This document shows positions 1 through 5,487 of a stretch of 15,093 nt of DNA, one piece after another (within the stretch, counting starts at the first letter, position 1; each line of letters opens with the position of its first letter). Source of the DNA: an uncultured Clostridia bacterium (GTDB taxonomy: Bacteria; Bacillota; Clostridia; Oscillospirales; Acutalibacteraceae); NCBI GenBank assembly GCA_937884995.1, contig CAKZZL010000040.1, positions 1-15,093 on the forward strand, given 5' to 3'. The notes under the pieces were generated by a model. That model made no database searches and was not told the DNA's origin. It worked only from the letters and a program-made list of their open reading frames with translations. The position numbers and the translations under genes were made by a program.

Positions 1-35
1 CTACCCTCTTTCCCTACACGACGCTCTTCCGATCT
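1..35. other. Illumina TruSeq adapter sequence left on the contig end
   Basis: Positions 3-35 match the 33-nt TruSeq universal adapter end with a single mismatch at position 5; positions 7-35 are identical, including the CTTCCGATCT ligation end at 26-35. Read on the minus strand it gives the residues EIGRASCRER, a well-known signature of adapter read-through in predicted proteins, followed by a stop codon that also lies inside the adapter. This is a sequencing or assembly artefact and should be trimmed. The real insert starts at position 36. Confidence 0.98.
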
Positions 36-495
36 CGCTGACAAGTCGCTTGCCGATATATCCTCCGCTGCCCTCATCGCCGAGTATGAATCCGAGTGGT
101 GACACGTTACGTTCTATGTCCTTTCCGTTATAGAAGCAGGAGTTGGCTCCTGTTCCGAGAATACCCACGATGCCTGGCTCATGTCCGCACACAGCCCGTG
201 CAGCACCGAGCATGTCGCTACCCACAAATATTTTAGCCTCAGGCAACAGGCTTCTGATGGCGTTCTTCACTGTCTCAGTCTTCTCCGCTGTGCATCCAGC
301 GCCATAAAAAAACACGTCACTGAAATTCATGTCATCAGTGATGTGTGGAGATAGCTCGCCGTGAAGGATGTCAGCTATCTGAGTCTCAGTTTGTTGATAC
401 GGGTTGATGCCCTGAGTATGAATGATGATGTTGTCATCGTTGTTAGACACACACCAAGCCGTTTTTGTTGATCCACTATCTGCGATTAGTTTCAT
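36..495 (-). CDS. BadF/BadG/BcrA/BcrD-type ATPase, N-acetylglucosamine-kinase-like, Bacteroidota type (3'-truncated by adapter)
   Basis: This is the N-terminal 153 residues of a sugar-kinase/actin-fold ATPase. The first phosphate loop DSGSTKT is at residues 6-12, followed by YGAGC (64-68), GSDMLGAAR (92-100), ILGTGANS (112-119) and GDEGSG (139-144). The family phosphorylates amino sugars such as N-acetylglucosamine in the cytoplasm; the exact substrate here is inferred only. Full-length relatives are roughly 280 residues, so about half is missing. All residues after LVS come from the adapter. I chose the ATG at 495 because the MKLIADSGSTKT start is typical of Bacteroides/Prevotella homologues; a GTG at 516 would add seven unconserved residues. 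No Shine-Dalgarno site precedes the ATG, unlike every gene to the right. The GC content looks clearly higher than in the rest of the window. Both points suggest that this DNA is from another organism. Confidence 0.8.
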
Positions 496-659
496 CTGAT
501 TTTTGTTTATCAACACAAAAGACCCGCAAGCAGCTACACAATTCCCGAAAGAACAACTGACTGCTTACGGCTATGTCTAATGCAGTATCTCTTCTTCTCA
601 ATTATATCTCAATATATTATTTAATGTCAAGAACCCCCGCTTACCGCTAAAGCAATATG

Positions 660-719
660 AATCCCCTTAGTACAGGCCTGAAAAGTCATTTCATTTCAGC
701 TGTGCGGTCTAAGGGGATT
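660..719. repeat. Long imperfect stem-loop with AATCCCCTTAG arms
   Basis: Perfect 11-bp inverted arms are at 660-670 (AATCCCCTTAG) and 709-719 (CTAAGGGGATT). Inside them lie further paired segments: ACAG 672-675 with CTGT 700-703, and CTGAAA 678-683 with TTTCAG 694-699, leaving a 10-nt loop. The right arm (TCTAAGGGGATT, 708-719) recurs exactly at 1708-1719, on the other side of nadE. It may be a structured 3' RNA end or a small repeat element. No strong T-run follows on either strand, so I do not call it a terminator. Confidence 0.6.
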
Positions 720-768
720 ATATCATTTTATTTAGCCGGATTAAAAGATTACAGTTATTATGTTGCAT

Positions 769-803
769 AAAAAAGGACGGCTATTTTGTGCACAATAGCC
801 GTC
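769..803 (-). terminator. Rho-independent terminator of nadE
   Basis: Ten-bp perfect arms are GACGGCTATT (776-785) and AATAGCCGTC (794-803), with an 8-nt loop. For leftward transcripts the stem is followed by a run of six T (the A-run 769-774 on the plus strand). It lies about 90 bp beyond the nadE stop codon. A weaker TTATTAT follows on the plus strand, so it could act in both directions. Confidence 0.88.
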
Positions 804-894
804 TTATTATGGCAAATACATGCATGCTTTACTGACAAAACACCGGTTGCTGTCAATAAATCAGATTCATTATGAATGTGTAATTCCCATATCC

Positions 895-1620
895 TTATAT
901 ATCCGGTTTAAACGCCGGCATTAACTTCAGCTTGAACAGGTTAATTTCATGAAGATGATCAATTCTTGCTTTTTTCTCCGCATCATCAATTACACCCTCG
1001 CGAATGTATCTATCAAGTTCAGCATATGTAAAGCCAAGGTTATCCTCATCCGTCTTGCCGCTTAGCCCGTCAATCGGTACTTTTTCCACAAGTGCTTCCG
1101 GAAGGCCCAAGATCCTGCCGATTTGTTTCATCTCCTGCACTGTGAGATACGAGCATGGGCTGAAATCCCCGACACTGTCGCCGTATCTCGTTGAATAGCC
1201 TACCCAGTCCTCTGATAAATTACAGGTGTTCGCAACTCGCCCGTTATGGCTTTGAGCAACTGCATAAAGAGTAGACATCCTTATTCTTGACGGAAGATTG
1301 ACAACTGACTGATTTGAAAGTTCAAACGGAATGTTCTTTTTCAGTCCGTCAACCGCATCTTTTATGTTTATAACGTAATGTTTAATCCCAAGATGTTCAA
1401 CAAGAAGCTTCGCCATATCAATATCTGCCTGCTCTCCGTTGGGCATAAGCACGCCTATAACCCTGTCTTTTCCGAGAGCCTCTGCGCAAAGTGCCGCAAC
1501 GATTGAGCTGTCCTTGCCTCCCGATATACCTACAATGGCATTACAGCCCTTGCCGTTTTCTTCAAAAAAATCTCTTATCCACTCGACGCATTCATTTTTC
1601 ACTTTTTGAACATCAAACAT
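895..1620 (-). CDS. nadE: NH3-dependent NAD+ synthetase
   Basis: It catalyses the last step of NAD synthesis: ATP-dependent amidation of nicotinic acid adenine dinucleotide, in the cytoplasm. The 241-residue protein is the short form, with only the synthetase domain and no N-terminal glutaminase (nitrilase) domain, so free ammonia or a separate amidotransferase must supply nitrogen. The PP-loop SGGKDS is at residues 33-38. Conserved segments NLPSRIRMSTLYA (108-120), NLSEDWVGY (134-142), YGDSVGDFSP (146-155) and GLSGKTDED (185-193) cover NaAD and ATP binding and the dimer interface. The start ATG at 1620 is preceded by a GAGGCG-type ribosome site. It is a single-gene unit with its own promoter (1651-1679) and terminator (769-803). 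Identification is firm. Confidence 0.96.
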   Translation of the reverse strand: MFDVQKVKNECVEWIRDFFEENGKGCNAIVGISGGKDSSIVAALCAEALGKDRVIGVLMPNGEQADIDMAKLLVEHLGIKHYVINIKDAVDGLKKNIPFELSNQSVVNLPSRIRMSTLYAVAQSHNGRVANTCNLSEDWVGYSTRYGDSVGDFSPCSYLTVQEMKQIGRILGLPEALVEKVPIDGLSGKTDEDNLGFTYAELDRYIREGVIDDAEKKARIDHLHEINLFKLKLMPAFKPDI

Positions 1621-1650
1621 TATATCGCCTCACTATATTTTATTGTTGAT

Positions 1651-1679
1651 ATTATATCATTATCGGGAATCAAAATAAA
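1651..1679 (-). promoter_or_regulatory. Probable sigma-A promoter of nadE
   Basis: On the minus strand a perfect -10 TATAAT (1656-1651) lies 17 bp downstream of a -35-like TTTATT (1679-1674). The predicted start of transcription is near 1644, about 25 nt before the nadE ATG. The -35 match is weak; the -10 match is perfect. Confidence 0.65.
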
Positions 1680-1699
1680 GGATTTTTTCCCTGTTCGAT

Positions 1700-1758
1700 A
1701 GGTGGCTTCTAAGGGGATTTTCCCCTATTTAAGAAATTTAATATTTAAGTCTCCACCT
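1700..1758. repeat. Nested inverted repeats between nadE and the flavoprotein gene, carrying a second TCTAAGGGGATT copy
   Basis: Outer arms are AGGTGG (1700-1705) and CCACCT (1753-1758). An inner hairpin has AGGGGA (1712-1717) facing TCCCCT (1721-1726) with a 3-nt loop. The 12-mer TCTAAGGGGATT (1708-1719) is identical to 708-719. It lies just downstream of the flavoprotein stop (1818), so it may be that gene's 3' structure, but there is no clean T-run for leftward transcription. Confidence 0.45.
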
Positions 1759-1817
1759 GTCCTGCGGAAATTGATACAAAGTTCAGTGCTTGCATTGACA
1801 CTGTAAAACAGAAGCTG

Positions 1818-2393
1818 TCAGTCTATGTCCATATCTTCAAGCTGGTCTTCTGCAGACGTCATAATTGCATTGACATCGGCTCCGACAATATCGAGTCCGA
1901 AAGCTACAATTTTTTTGATGTTTTGTATACCATAATAATTCTGTGCCAGAGCCTTCACATATCCGAAACCAAATTCATCAGGCGCATAAAAGCCTCCGGA
2001 TGTGGTCACATAAAAAAGTCTCTTTGCTCTGCAAAGTCCAACAGGACTGCCGTCTTTGGAATACTTGAATGTGATTCCTACAACATTGATCTGTTCCAAA
2101 TACTGTTTTAACATGGATGGAAAAGAAAGATCCCAATACGGAGCTGCAATCACGATATCATCTGCATTGGAAAACTGATGAGCAAGGTCAAACAAGGGAT
2201 TTTGAAATTCCTCCTCTGAAATGAGATGATCACGCATGTTGAGATAATCTTCGTTGACGACAGGGAAAGAGATATCTTCCAATTTAATTTCTTCATATGG
2301 CCTGCACAGCTTTGAGAGCAGCTTATCTGCCAACATGCTTGTTCTGGACTCTTTTCGCACACAAGCGTTTATATATAGTAGCGGTTTGTCCAT
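1818..2393 (-). CDS. Flavodoxin-fold NAD(P)H oxidoreductase (azoreductase/quinone-reductase family)
   Basis: This is a 191-residue cytoplasmic flavoprotein of the NAD(P)H dehydrogenase (quinone)/FMN-dependent azoreductase family, which reduces quinones, azo or nitro compounds by two-electron transfer from NAD(P)H. Visible features are an N-terminal beta strand LLYINA; an ESRTSMLA phosphate-binding segment (15-22); the flavin-contact motif APYWDLSFPSMLKQYLEQI (84-102) continuing into GITFKY (106-111); and the TSGGFY loop (131-136). The usual azoreductase motif is P(M/Y)WNFSIPSxLK, so the family assignment is good, but the substrate cannot be read from sequence. The ATG at 2393 follows a GGGGGTG ribosome site. 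It appears monocistronic, with an extended -10 promoter and a pair of direct repeats upstream that suggest regulation. Confidence 0.85.
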   Translation of the reverse strand: MDKPLLYINACVRKESRTSMLADKLLSKLCRPYEEIKLEDISFPVVNEDYLNMRDHLISEEEFQNPLFDLAHQFSNADDIVIAAPYWDLSFPSMLKQYLEQINVVGITFKYSKDGSPVGLCRAKRLFYVTTSGGFYAPDEFGFGYVKALAQNYYGIQNIKKIVAFGLDIVGADVNAIMTSAEDQLEDMDID

Positions 2394-2427
2394 ATTGCAC
2401 CCCCATAAATTCCAAGTTATCCTCTAA

Positions 2428-2456
2428 ATCATATCACAAACGCACAAAAAAATAAA
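2428..2456 (-). promoter_or_regulatory. Probable extended -10 promoter of the flavoprotein gene
   Basis: On the minus strand the -10 TATGAT (2433-2428) is preceded by TGA, giving the TGn extended -10 form. A weak -35 TTTATT (2456-2451) sits 17 bp upstream. The predicted transcription start is near 2421, leaving about 28 nt of leader. Confidence 0.55.
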
Positions 2457-2475
2457 TCCTCCTCTTTTTGCTTAG

Positions 2476-2506
2476 CTTTCGTGGTTTTGCAAGACCTTTC
2501 GTGGTT
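2476..2506. repeat. Two direct repeats CTTTCGTGGTT, exactly 20 bp apart
   Basis: Identical 11-mers lie at 2476-2486 and 2496-2506, with a start-to-start distance of 20 bp (two helical turns). They lie just upstream of the -35 of the flavoprotein promoter, roughly at -60 and -80, where an activator would bind on one face of the DNA. A regulatory role is inferred from position only. Confidence 0.5.
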
Positions 2507-2591
2507 ATACACATTATAAGCTGATTTTGAAGCAATTAAAAAATAGACTATTTCATTGATAACGGGACTTGAGCCCTACCAAAGTTGCCTA

Positions 2592-2639
2592 AAAATAAAG
2601 AAGAAGTGCTAATTTGAGCATAAAATCTCGTATTAGCAC
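2592..2639 (-). terminator. Hairpin with T-rich tail downstream of tRNA-Arg
   Basis: Arms GTGCTAAT (2606-2613) and ATTAGCAC (2632-2639) are perfect, with an inner GAG (616-618 of the 2000 block) facing CTC (2627-2629). For leftward transcripts the stem is followed by the T-rich TTCTTCTTTATTTTTA. It begins 14 nt beyond the tRNA CCA end, which fits termination of the tRNA transcript. The interrupted T-run lowers confidence. Confidence 0.6.
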
Positions 2640-2652
2640 AGTTGTTCTAATA

Positions 2653-2729
2653 TGGCGTGCCCGACTGGATTTGAACCAGCGGCCTTCAGAGTCGGAGTCT
2701 GACGCTCTATCCAACTGAGCTACGAGCAC
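2653..2729 (-). tRNA. tRNA-Arg (anticodon CCG)
   Basis: On the minus strand this folds as a standard cloverleaf of 77 nt including an encoded CCA. The acceptor stem GTGCTCG (2729-2723) pairs with CGGGCAC (2663-2657), with one G-U pair. The D arm contains GCTCAGTTGGATAGAGC. The anticodon stem TCAGA/TCTGA encloses the loop CTCCGAC, so the anticodon is CCG, reading the arginine codon CGG. The T loop is TTCAAAT. CCA is the complement of TGG at 2653-2655. No promoter is visible in the 32 bp between it and ychF, so it may be cut from a ychF read-through transcript by RNase P. Confidence 0.96.
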
Positions 2730-2739
2730 ATATATGTGA

Positions 2740-2755
2740 CGAGGGTATTCCCTCG
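2740..2755 (-). other. Short GC-rich hairpin between ychF and the tRNA
   Basis: Arms CGAGGG (2740-2745) and CCCTCG (2750-2755) enclose a 4-nt loop, 6 nt beyond the ychF stop. No T-run follows on the minus strand; instead the 12-bp palindrome CACATATATGTG (2727-2738) runs into the tRNA 5' end. It is more likely a stabilising 3' structure or processing spacer than a terminator. Confidence 0.45.
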
Positions 2756-2761
2756 CCATTT

Positions 2762-3856
2762 TTATACATTAAATCTAAAAAGAACAATGTCTCCATCCTG
2801 CATTACATAGTCTTTGCCTTCGGACCTTACTTTTCCCTTTTCTTTTGCTGCCTGCATTGAACCAAGTTTCATAAGTTCATCAAAGGAAATAACCTCGGCA
2901 CGTATAAATCCTCTCTCTATATCCGTGTGTATCTTACCAGCTGCCTGCGGAGCTTTCGTTCCTTTCTTAATAGTCCATGCTCTAACTTCAGGCTCGCCTG
3001 CTGTCAGGAAGGACATAAGGCCTAATAGGTCATATGATTCTTGAATCAATATATCAAGTCCCCCCTGCTCTATTCCAAAATCGCTTAGGAACATTTCTTT
3101 TTCTTCTTTAGTCATAGAAGATATTTCAGCTTCCAATTCGGCACATATCGGTAATACCTTTGCTCCTTCAGAAATAGCTATTTCCTTTACAGCCAGATAT
3201 CTTTCATTTGTTTCTATATTGTTTGCAAAATCATCTTCGCTCATATTGCAGGCATATATAACGGGTTTTGCAGAAAGAAGCGGAACATTCGTTAAAAACT
3301 CTTTTTCATCATCGTCTGTTTCAACAGTCCTTGCACTTATGCCATTATCAAGCGCATCTTTGACTTTTTTCATAAAGTCAAGTTCTGCTTGCAGTGTCTT
3401 ATCCCCCTTTATATCCTTTTCCAGTTTAGATATTCTTCTGTCAAGAATTTCAATATCGGAAAGAATAAGTTCCAGGTTGATTGTCTCAATATCTCTTCGA
3501 GGATCCACACTTCCATCAACATGAGTTATGTCATCATTGTCAAAACATCTTACAACGTGTATTATTGCATCAACTTCGCGTATATGGGATAGGAACTTAT
3601 TGCCAAGTCCTTCCCCCTTTGATGCACCTTTTACAAGTCCTGCAATATCCACAAATTCTATCGTGGCAGGAGTTGTTTTTTTAGGATTATACATTTGTGT
3701 GAGTTTGTCCAGCCTATAGTCAGGTACAGCCACAACTCCAACATTGGGTTCTATTGTACAAAATGCATAATTTGCTGCCTGGGCTCCTGCATTTGTAATT
3801 GCATTAAAAAGTGTACTTTTTCCTACATTGGGCAATCCCACGATTCCGAGTTTCAT
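2762..3856 (-). CDS. ychF: Ribosome-associated P-loop NTPase YchF (OLA1 family)
   Basis: This universally conserved Obg-superfamily NTPase binds and hydrolyses ATP rather than GTP and associates with ribosomes; it acts as a negative regulator in stress responses in studied bacteria. The 364-residue length is normal. G1 GLPNVGKST is at residues 7-15 and G3 DIAGLVKGA at 70-78. The G4 position reads NMSE (204-207) instead of NKxD, the known reason for relaxed or ATP specificity. A helical insert spans about 130-175, and the C-terminal TGS domain (about 280-363) includes AGKIHTDIERGFIRAEVI at 307-324. The ATG at 3856 follows AAGGAGAG, which overlaps the end of the upstream membrane-protein gene (6-bp gap), so the two are almost certainly co-transcribed. 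Confidence 0.97.
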   Translation of the reverse strand: MKLGIVGLPNVGKSTLFNAITNAGAQAANYAFCTIEPNVGVVAVPDYRLDKLTQMYNPKKTTPATIEFVDIAGLVKGASKGEGLGNKFLSHIREVDAIIHVVRCFDNDDITHVDGSVDPRRDIETINLELILSDIEILDRRISKLEKDIKGDKTLQAELDFMKKVKDALDNGISARTVETDDDEKEFLTNVPLLSAKPVIYACNMSEDDFANNIETNERYLAVKEIAISEGAKVLPICAELEAEISSMTKEEKEMFLSDFGIEQGGLDILIQESYDLLGLMSFLTAGEPEVRAWTIKKGTKAPQAAGKIHTDIERGFIRAEVISFDELMKLGSMQAAKEKGKVRSEGKDYVMQDGDIVLFRFNV

Positions 3857-3862
3857 TGTTAC

Positions 3863-4762
3863 TTAACTCTCCTTTTGCAGTTCTGTGCTTTTTTTATTGT
3901 TCTTTGGGAAAATGGCGATTGTGACAAATATACCTATAAGCAAAATACCGGCTATAATTCCGATATTGGCGTTTGTCGAGTAACTGTCTGCCAAAGGTTC
4001 AAGCAAAACATAACCAATGATTGATTTATCTGTCTGTGCATTCTCAAATTTCATCTGGAATATTTTTATAACCAAGCCATAGGCAGCAGAAGCAAAGCCA
4101 AAGAATATCAGCGACTGGAAAACATATGACGCGCAGCAAAGAGCTAATATTGCAATAGCTGAAACAACTGCCAATATGGTAAATACCCTTTGTGTATGTG
4201 CTGACACCAAAACGATGACTTCATCTGAACTTTTTTCCACTGTGTTTTCCACAGTTGAATGAATAACATTTGTAACATATGCTTTTATGAGAGACTGTGC
4301 ATCCTTAAAGTCTTCAATCTTAACTGACTCATATGTTATCTGCTGGTTATTTTTGATTCTGTCCTTTGCTTCCTTGTAATCACTGTTAATATAGTAATCT
4401 ACGCATTCTAAAAGGGCATCTTTTACAGCAGTGTCAACTATATCTGCAGAAATGACGGATGCTATAAGGTCTTTAGGAACATCAAATCTTCCGAGCACAG
4501 TTGATGAAAATGCTCCATTCACTGTTGTGTACATATAGTCAAGTACAGATGTAGTACCGCTTGCTGTATTAAACTTAACGGATTTAAGGTCCAGTCCCCT
4601 TATTTCATTTTTAAAACTCTCGCTGTTCAGATAAGTTCTGGCACCGGACAGTGCTGTTGCAGCCAAAGCAGATATTACAAAAACAACCGTAAGTATAACT
4701 GAAATAATTATACGTATGATATTAAATAATTTTTTCTTGTCTATTGTTTTCGCATTTGCCAT
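3863..4762 (-). CDS. Predicted four-TM membrane protein, function unknown
   Basis: I do not recognise this 299-residue protein. After a basic N-terminus (KTIDKKK) there is a hydrophobic helix at about 14-38. A polar, mostly helical domain of about 150 residues (40-190) follows, and probably lies outside the cell if the first helix is a membrane anchor. Then come a helix pair at about 192-212 and 215-234, a short polar loop, and a last helix at about 266-285 with a charged tail (PKNNKKSTELQKES). No catalytic motif, lipobox or cysteine pair stands out. The ATG at 4762 lies behind a G-run ribosome site (AGGGGGG). It sits 64 bp after gtrA and 6 bp before ychF, so it belongs to that transcription unit. 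A regulator or envelope role is possible but unsupported. Confidence 0.75.
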   Translation of the reverse strand: MANAKTIDKKKLFNIIRIIISVILTVVFVISALAATALSGARTYLNSESFKNEIRGLDLKSVKFNTASGTTSVLDYMYTTVNGAFSSTVLGRFDVPKDLIASVISADIVDTAVKDALLECVDYYINSDYKEAKDRIKNNQQITYESVKIEDFKDAQSLIKAYVTNVIHSTVENTVEKSSDEVIVLVSAHTQRVFTILAVVSAIAILALCCASYVFQSLIFFGFASAAYGLVIKIFQMKFENAQTDKSIIGYVLLEPLADSYSTNANIGIIAGILLIGIFVTIAIFPKNNKKSTELQKES

Positions 4763-4788
4763 GGAATAACCCCCCTACTGCAAATATT

Positions 4789-4812
4789 TACCCCGTCCTT
4801 GCGGTCGGGGTA
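4789..4812 (-). other. GC-rich hairpin between gtrA and the membrane-protein gene
   Basis: Arms TACCCCG (4789-4795) and CGGGGTA (4806-4812) flank a 10-nt interior. For leftward transcripts it is followed only by AAATATTTG, so termination would be partial at best. It could act as an attenuator or mRNA stabiliser within the gtrA-to-ychF transcript. Confidence 0.45.
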
Positions 4813-4826
4813 TTAATAAATTCAGA

Positions 4827-5402
4827 TTATTCTGCGTCTGCGCTTGCTTCTTTTTTATCTTCCTTAGGCTTACGGAAAAGGATTTTGTCAACAGGGAAAT
4901 AAAGGAAGAACTGAACTGCTGAGCAAATCATTGTAGCAGCATTTGCCGCAAGGTCTCCGCCCATCCATCCTTTGCTTACAAAAAGATGCTGGAGTGTTGG
5001 GTTAAGCCATGCAGAGAATGCGATTAAAGCTAACGTAAATATAATGTATATAGGCAAAGTTATTGCAACATTTGCACTCGAATTAAATGTTTTCTCACGA
5101 TTTACGAAGAAAGACACAATCTGAGCTGCGATGTTTGCAGCATTGTTTGAAATAAAGTATCCCAAACCGCCTATAACTACTGCTCCCTCTGCCATATTAA
5201 CGGGTGATTCAAATACCCACCATTTGAAGTCTGTTCCGAAAAGTTCAACTATCGGGGGAATGTGATTCAGAATGTTAAGAAGTGCAAACTGAACTATCAT
5301 TGCGATAAGACTGACAAATATAAATTTAACAAACTGCCAGAGAGTATTAAGGCCTGACCCCTTTTCTTTTGCAGCCTTATCAATATCGTTTAACTTTGCC
5401 AT
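4827..5402 (-). CDS. GtrA-like family membrane protein
   Basis: GtrA-like proteins are small four-helix membrane proteins linked to moving lipid-linked sugars across the membrane for cell-surface polysaccharide modification. Here there are 191 residues with helices at about 22-45, 82-101, 112-133 and 152-170. The family hallmarks are present: QFVKFIFVSLIAMIVQFALL at the first helix and the FFVNREKTF motif (98-106) after the second. Usual family length is about 130 residues; the extra length is a loop of about 35 residues between helices 1 and 2 and a charged C-terminal tail. The ATG at 5402 follows AAGGAG with 10-nt spacing. It is first in the unit gtrA, membrane protein, ychF, driven by the promoter at 5439-5467. 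The substrate is unknown and no glycosyltransferase lies beside it. Confidence 0.85.
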   Translation of the reverse strand: MAKLNDIDKAAKEKGSGLNTLWQFVKFIFVSLIAMIVQFALLNILNHIPPIVELFGTDFKWWVFESPVNMAEGAVVIGGLGYFISNNAANIAAQIVSFFVNREKTFNSSANVAITLPIYIIFTLALIAFSAWLNPTLQHLFVSKGWMGGDLAANAATMICSAVQFFLYFPVDKILFRKPKEDKKEASADAE

Positions 5403-5438
5403 TTCTCAAATAACTCCTTTGTTTTTGAATGTGAATAA

Positions 5439-5467
5439 ATGATAACATACTGCAAAAAATAAGTCAA
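5439..5467 (-). promoter_or_regulatory. Strong sigma-A promoter of the gtrA-ychF unit
   Basis: On the minus strand, -35 TTGACT (5467-5462), a 17-bp spacer and -10 TATCAT (5444-5439) preceded by TGT give an extended -10 element. The predicted start of transcription is near 5432, about 30 nt before the gtrA ATG. It lies just beyond the mtnA stop codon (5473), showing that gtrA starts a new unit. Confidence 0.8.
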
Positions 5468-5487
5468 TAAAATCAATTTTTGCAGTA
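5448..5487. repeat. 11-bp perfect inverted repeat over the gtrA promoter (operator candidate)
   Basis: Arms TACTGCAAAAA (5448-5458) and TTTTTGCAGTA (5477-5487) are separated by 18 bp. The centre falls at the -35 box of the gtrA promoter, one arm occupies the -10/-35 spacer, and the other overlaps the last codons of mtnA. The layout suits a dimeric repressor site. As RNA it could also form an AU-rich 3' stem for mtnA, but no T-run follows. Confidence 0.55.

Larger units (their letters stand above)
496..894. other. Non-coding stretch holding the suspected chimeric junction, a long hairpin and a terminator
   Basis: No convincing gene lies here on either strand. Positions 496-600 are the 5' flank of the kinase fragment and carry no recognisable sigma-A promoter reading left. 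Composition shifts to AT-rich near 600. A long stem-loop sits at 660-719 and a strong terminator at 769-803, and the latter clearly belongs to nadE. Between 806 and 894 I see only small palindromes: TGACA/TGTCA arms at 833-837 and 851-855, and ATTCAT-T-ATGAAT at 865-877. If the contig is misjoined, the break should lie between about 500 and 760, but the sequence alone does not fix it. Confidence 0.6.

Noticed and set aside
36..495. Horizontal acquisition of the kinase gene by the Clostridia-type host
   Set aside because: Adapter at the contig tip, an abrupt composition shift and no mobile-element signature make an assembly misjoin the simpler explanation; left open only for read mapping.
496..516. 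GTG at 514-516 as start of the kinase fragment
   Set aside because: It adds seven unconserved residues (MLINKNQ) with no ribosome site; homologues typically begin at the MKLIADSGSTKT methionine at 495.
833..877. Small palindromes downstream of nadE (TGACA/TGTCA and ATTCAT-T-ATGAAT)
   Set aside because: Short, AT-rich, and not linked to a promoter or T-run; the terminator at 769-803 explains transcript ending better.
2558..2580. Sequence resembling a tRNA T-arm on the minus strand (GGGCTCAAGTCCC)
   Set aside because: Only three stem pairs form, there is no acceptor, D or anticodon arm nearby, and no CCA; not a tRNA or a clear integration scar.
3219..3719. Several plus-strand open frames opposite ychF
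   Set aside because: They are antisense shadows of a highly conserved gene, have low-complexity composition, and lack ribosome sites.
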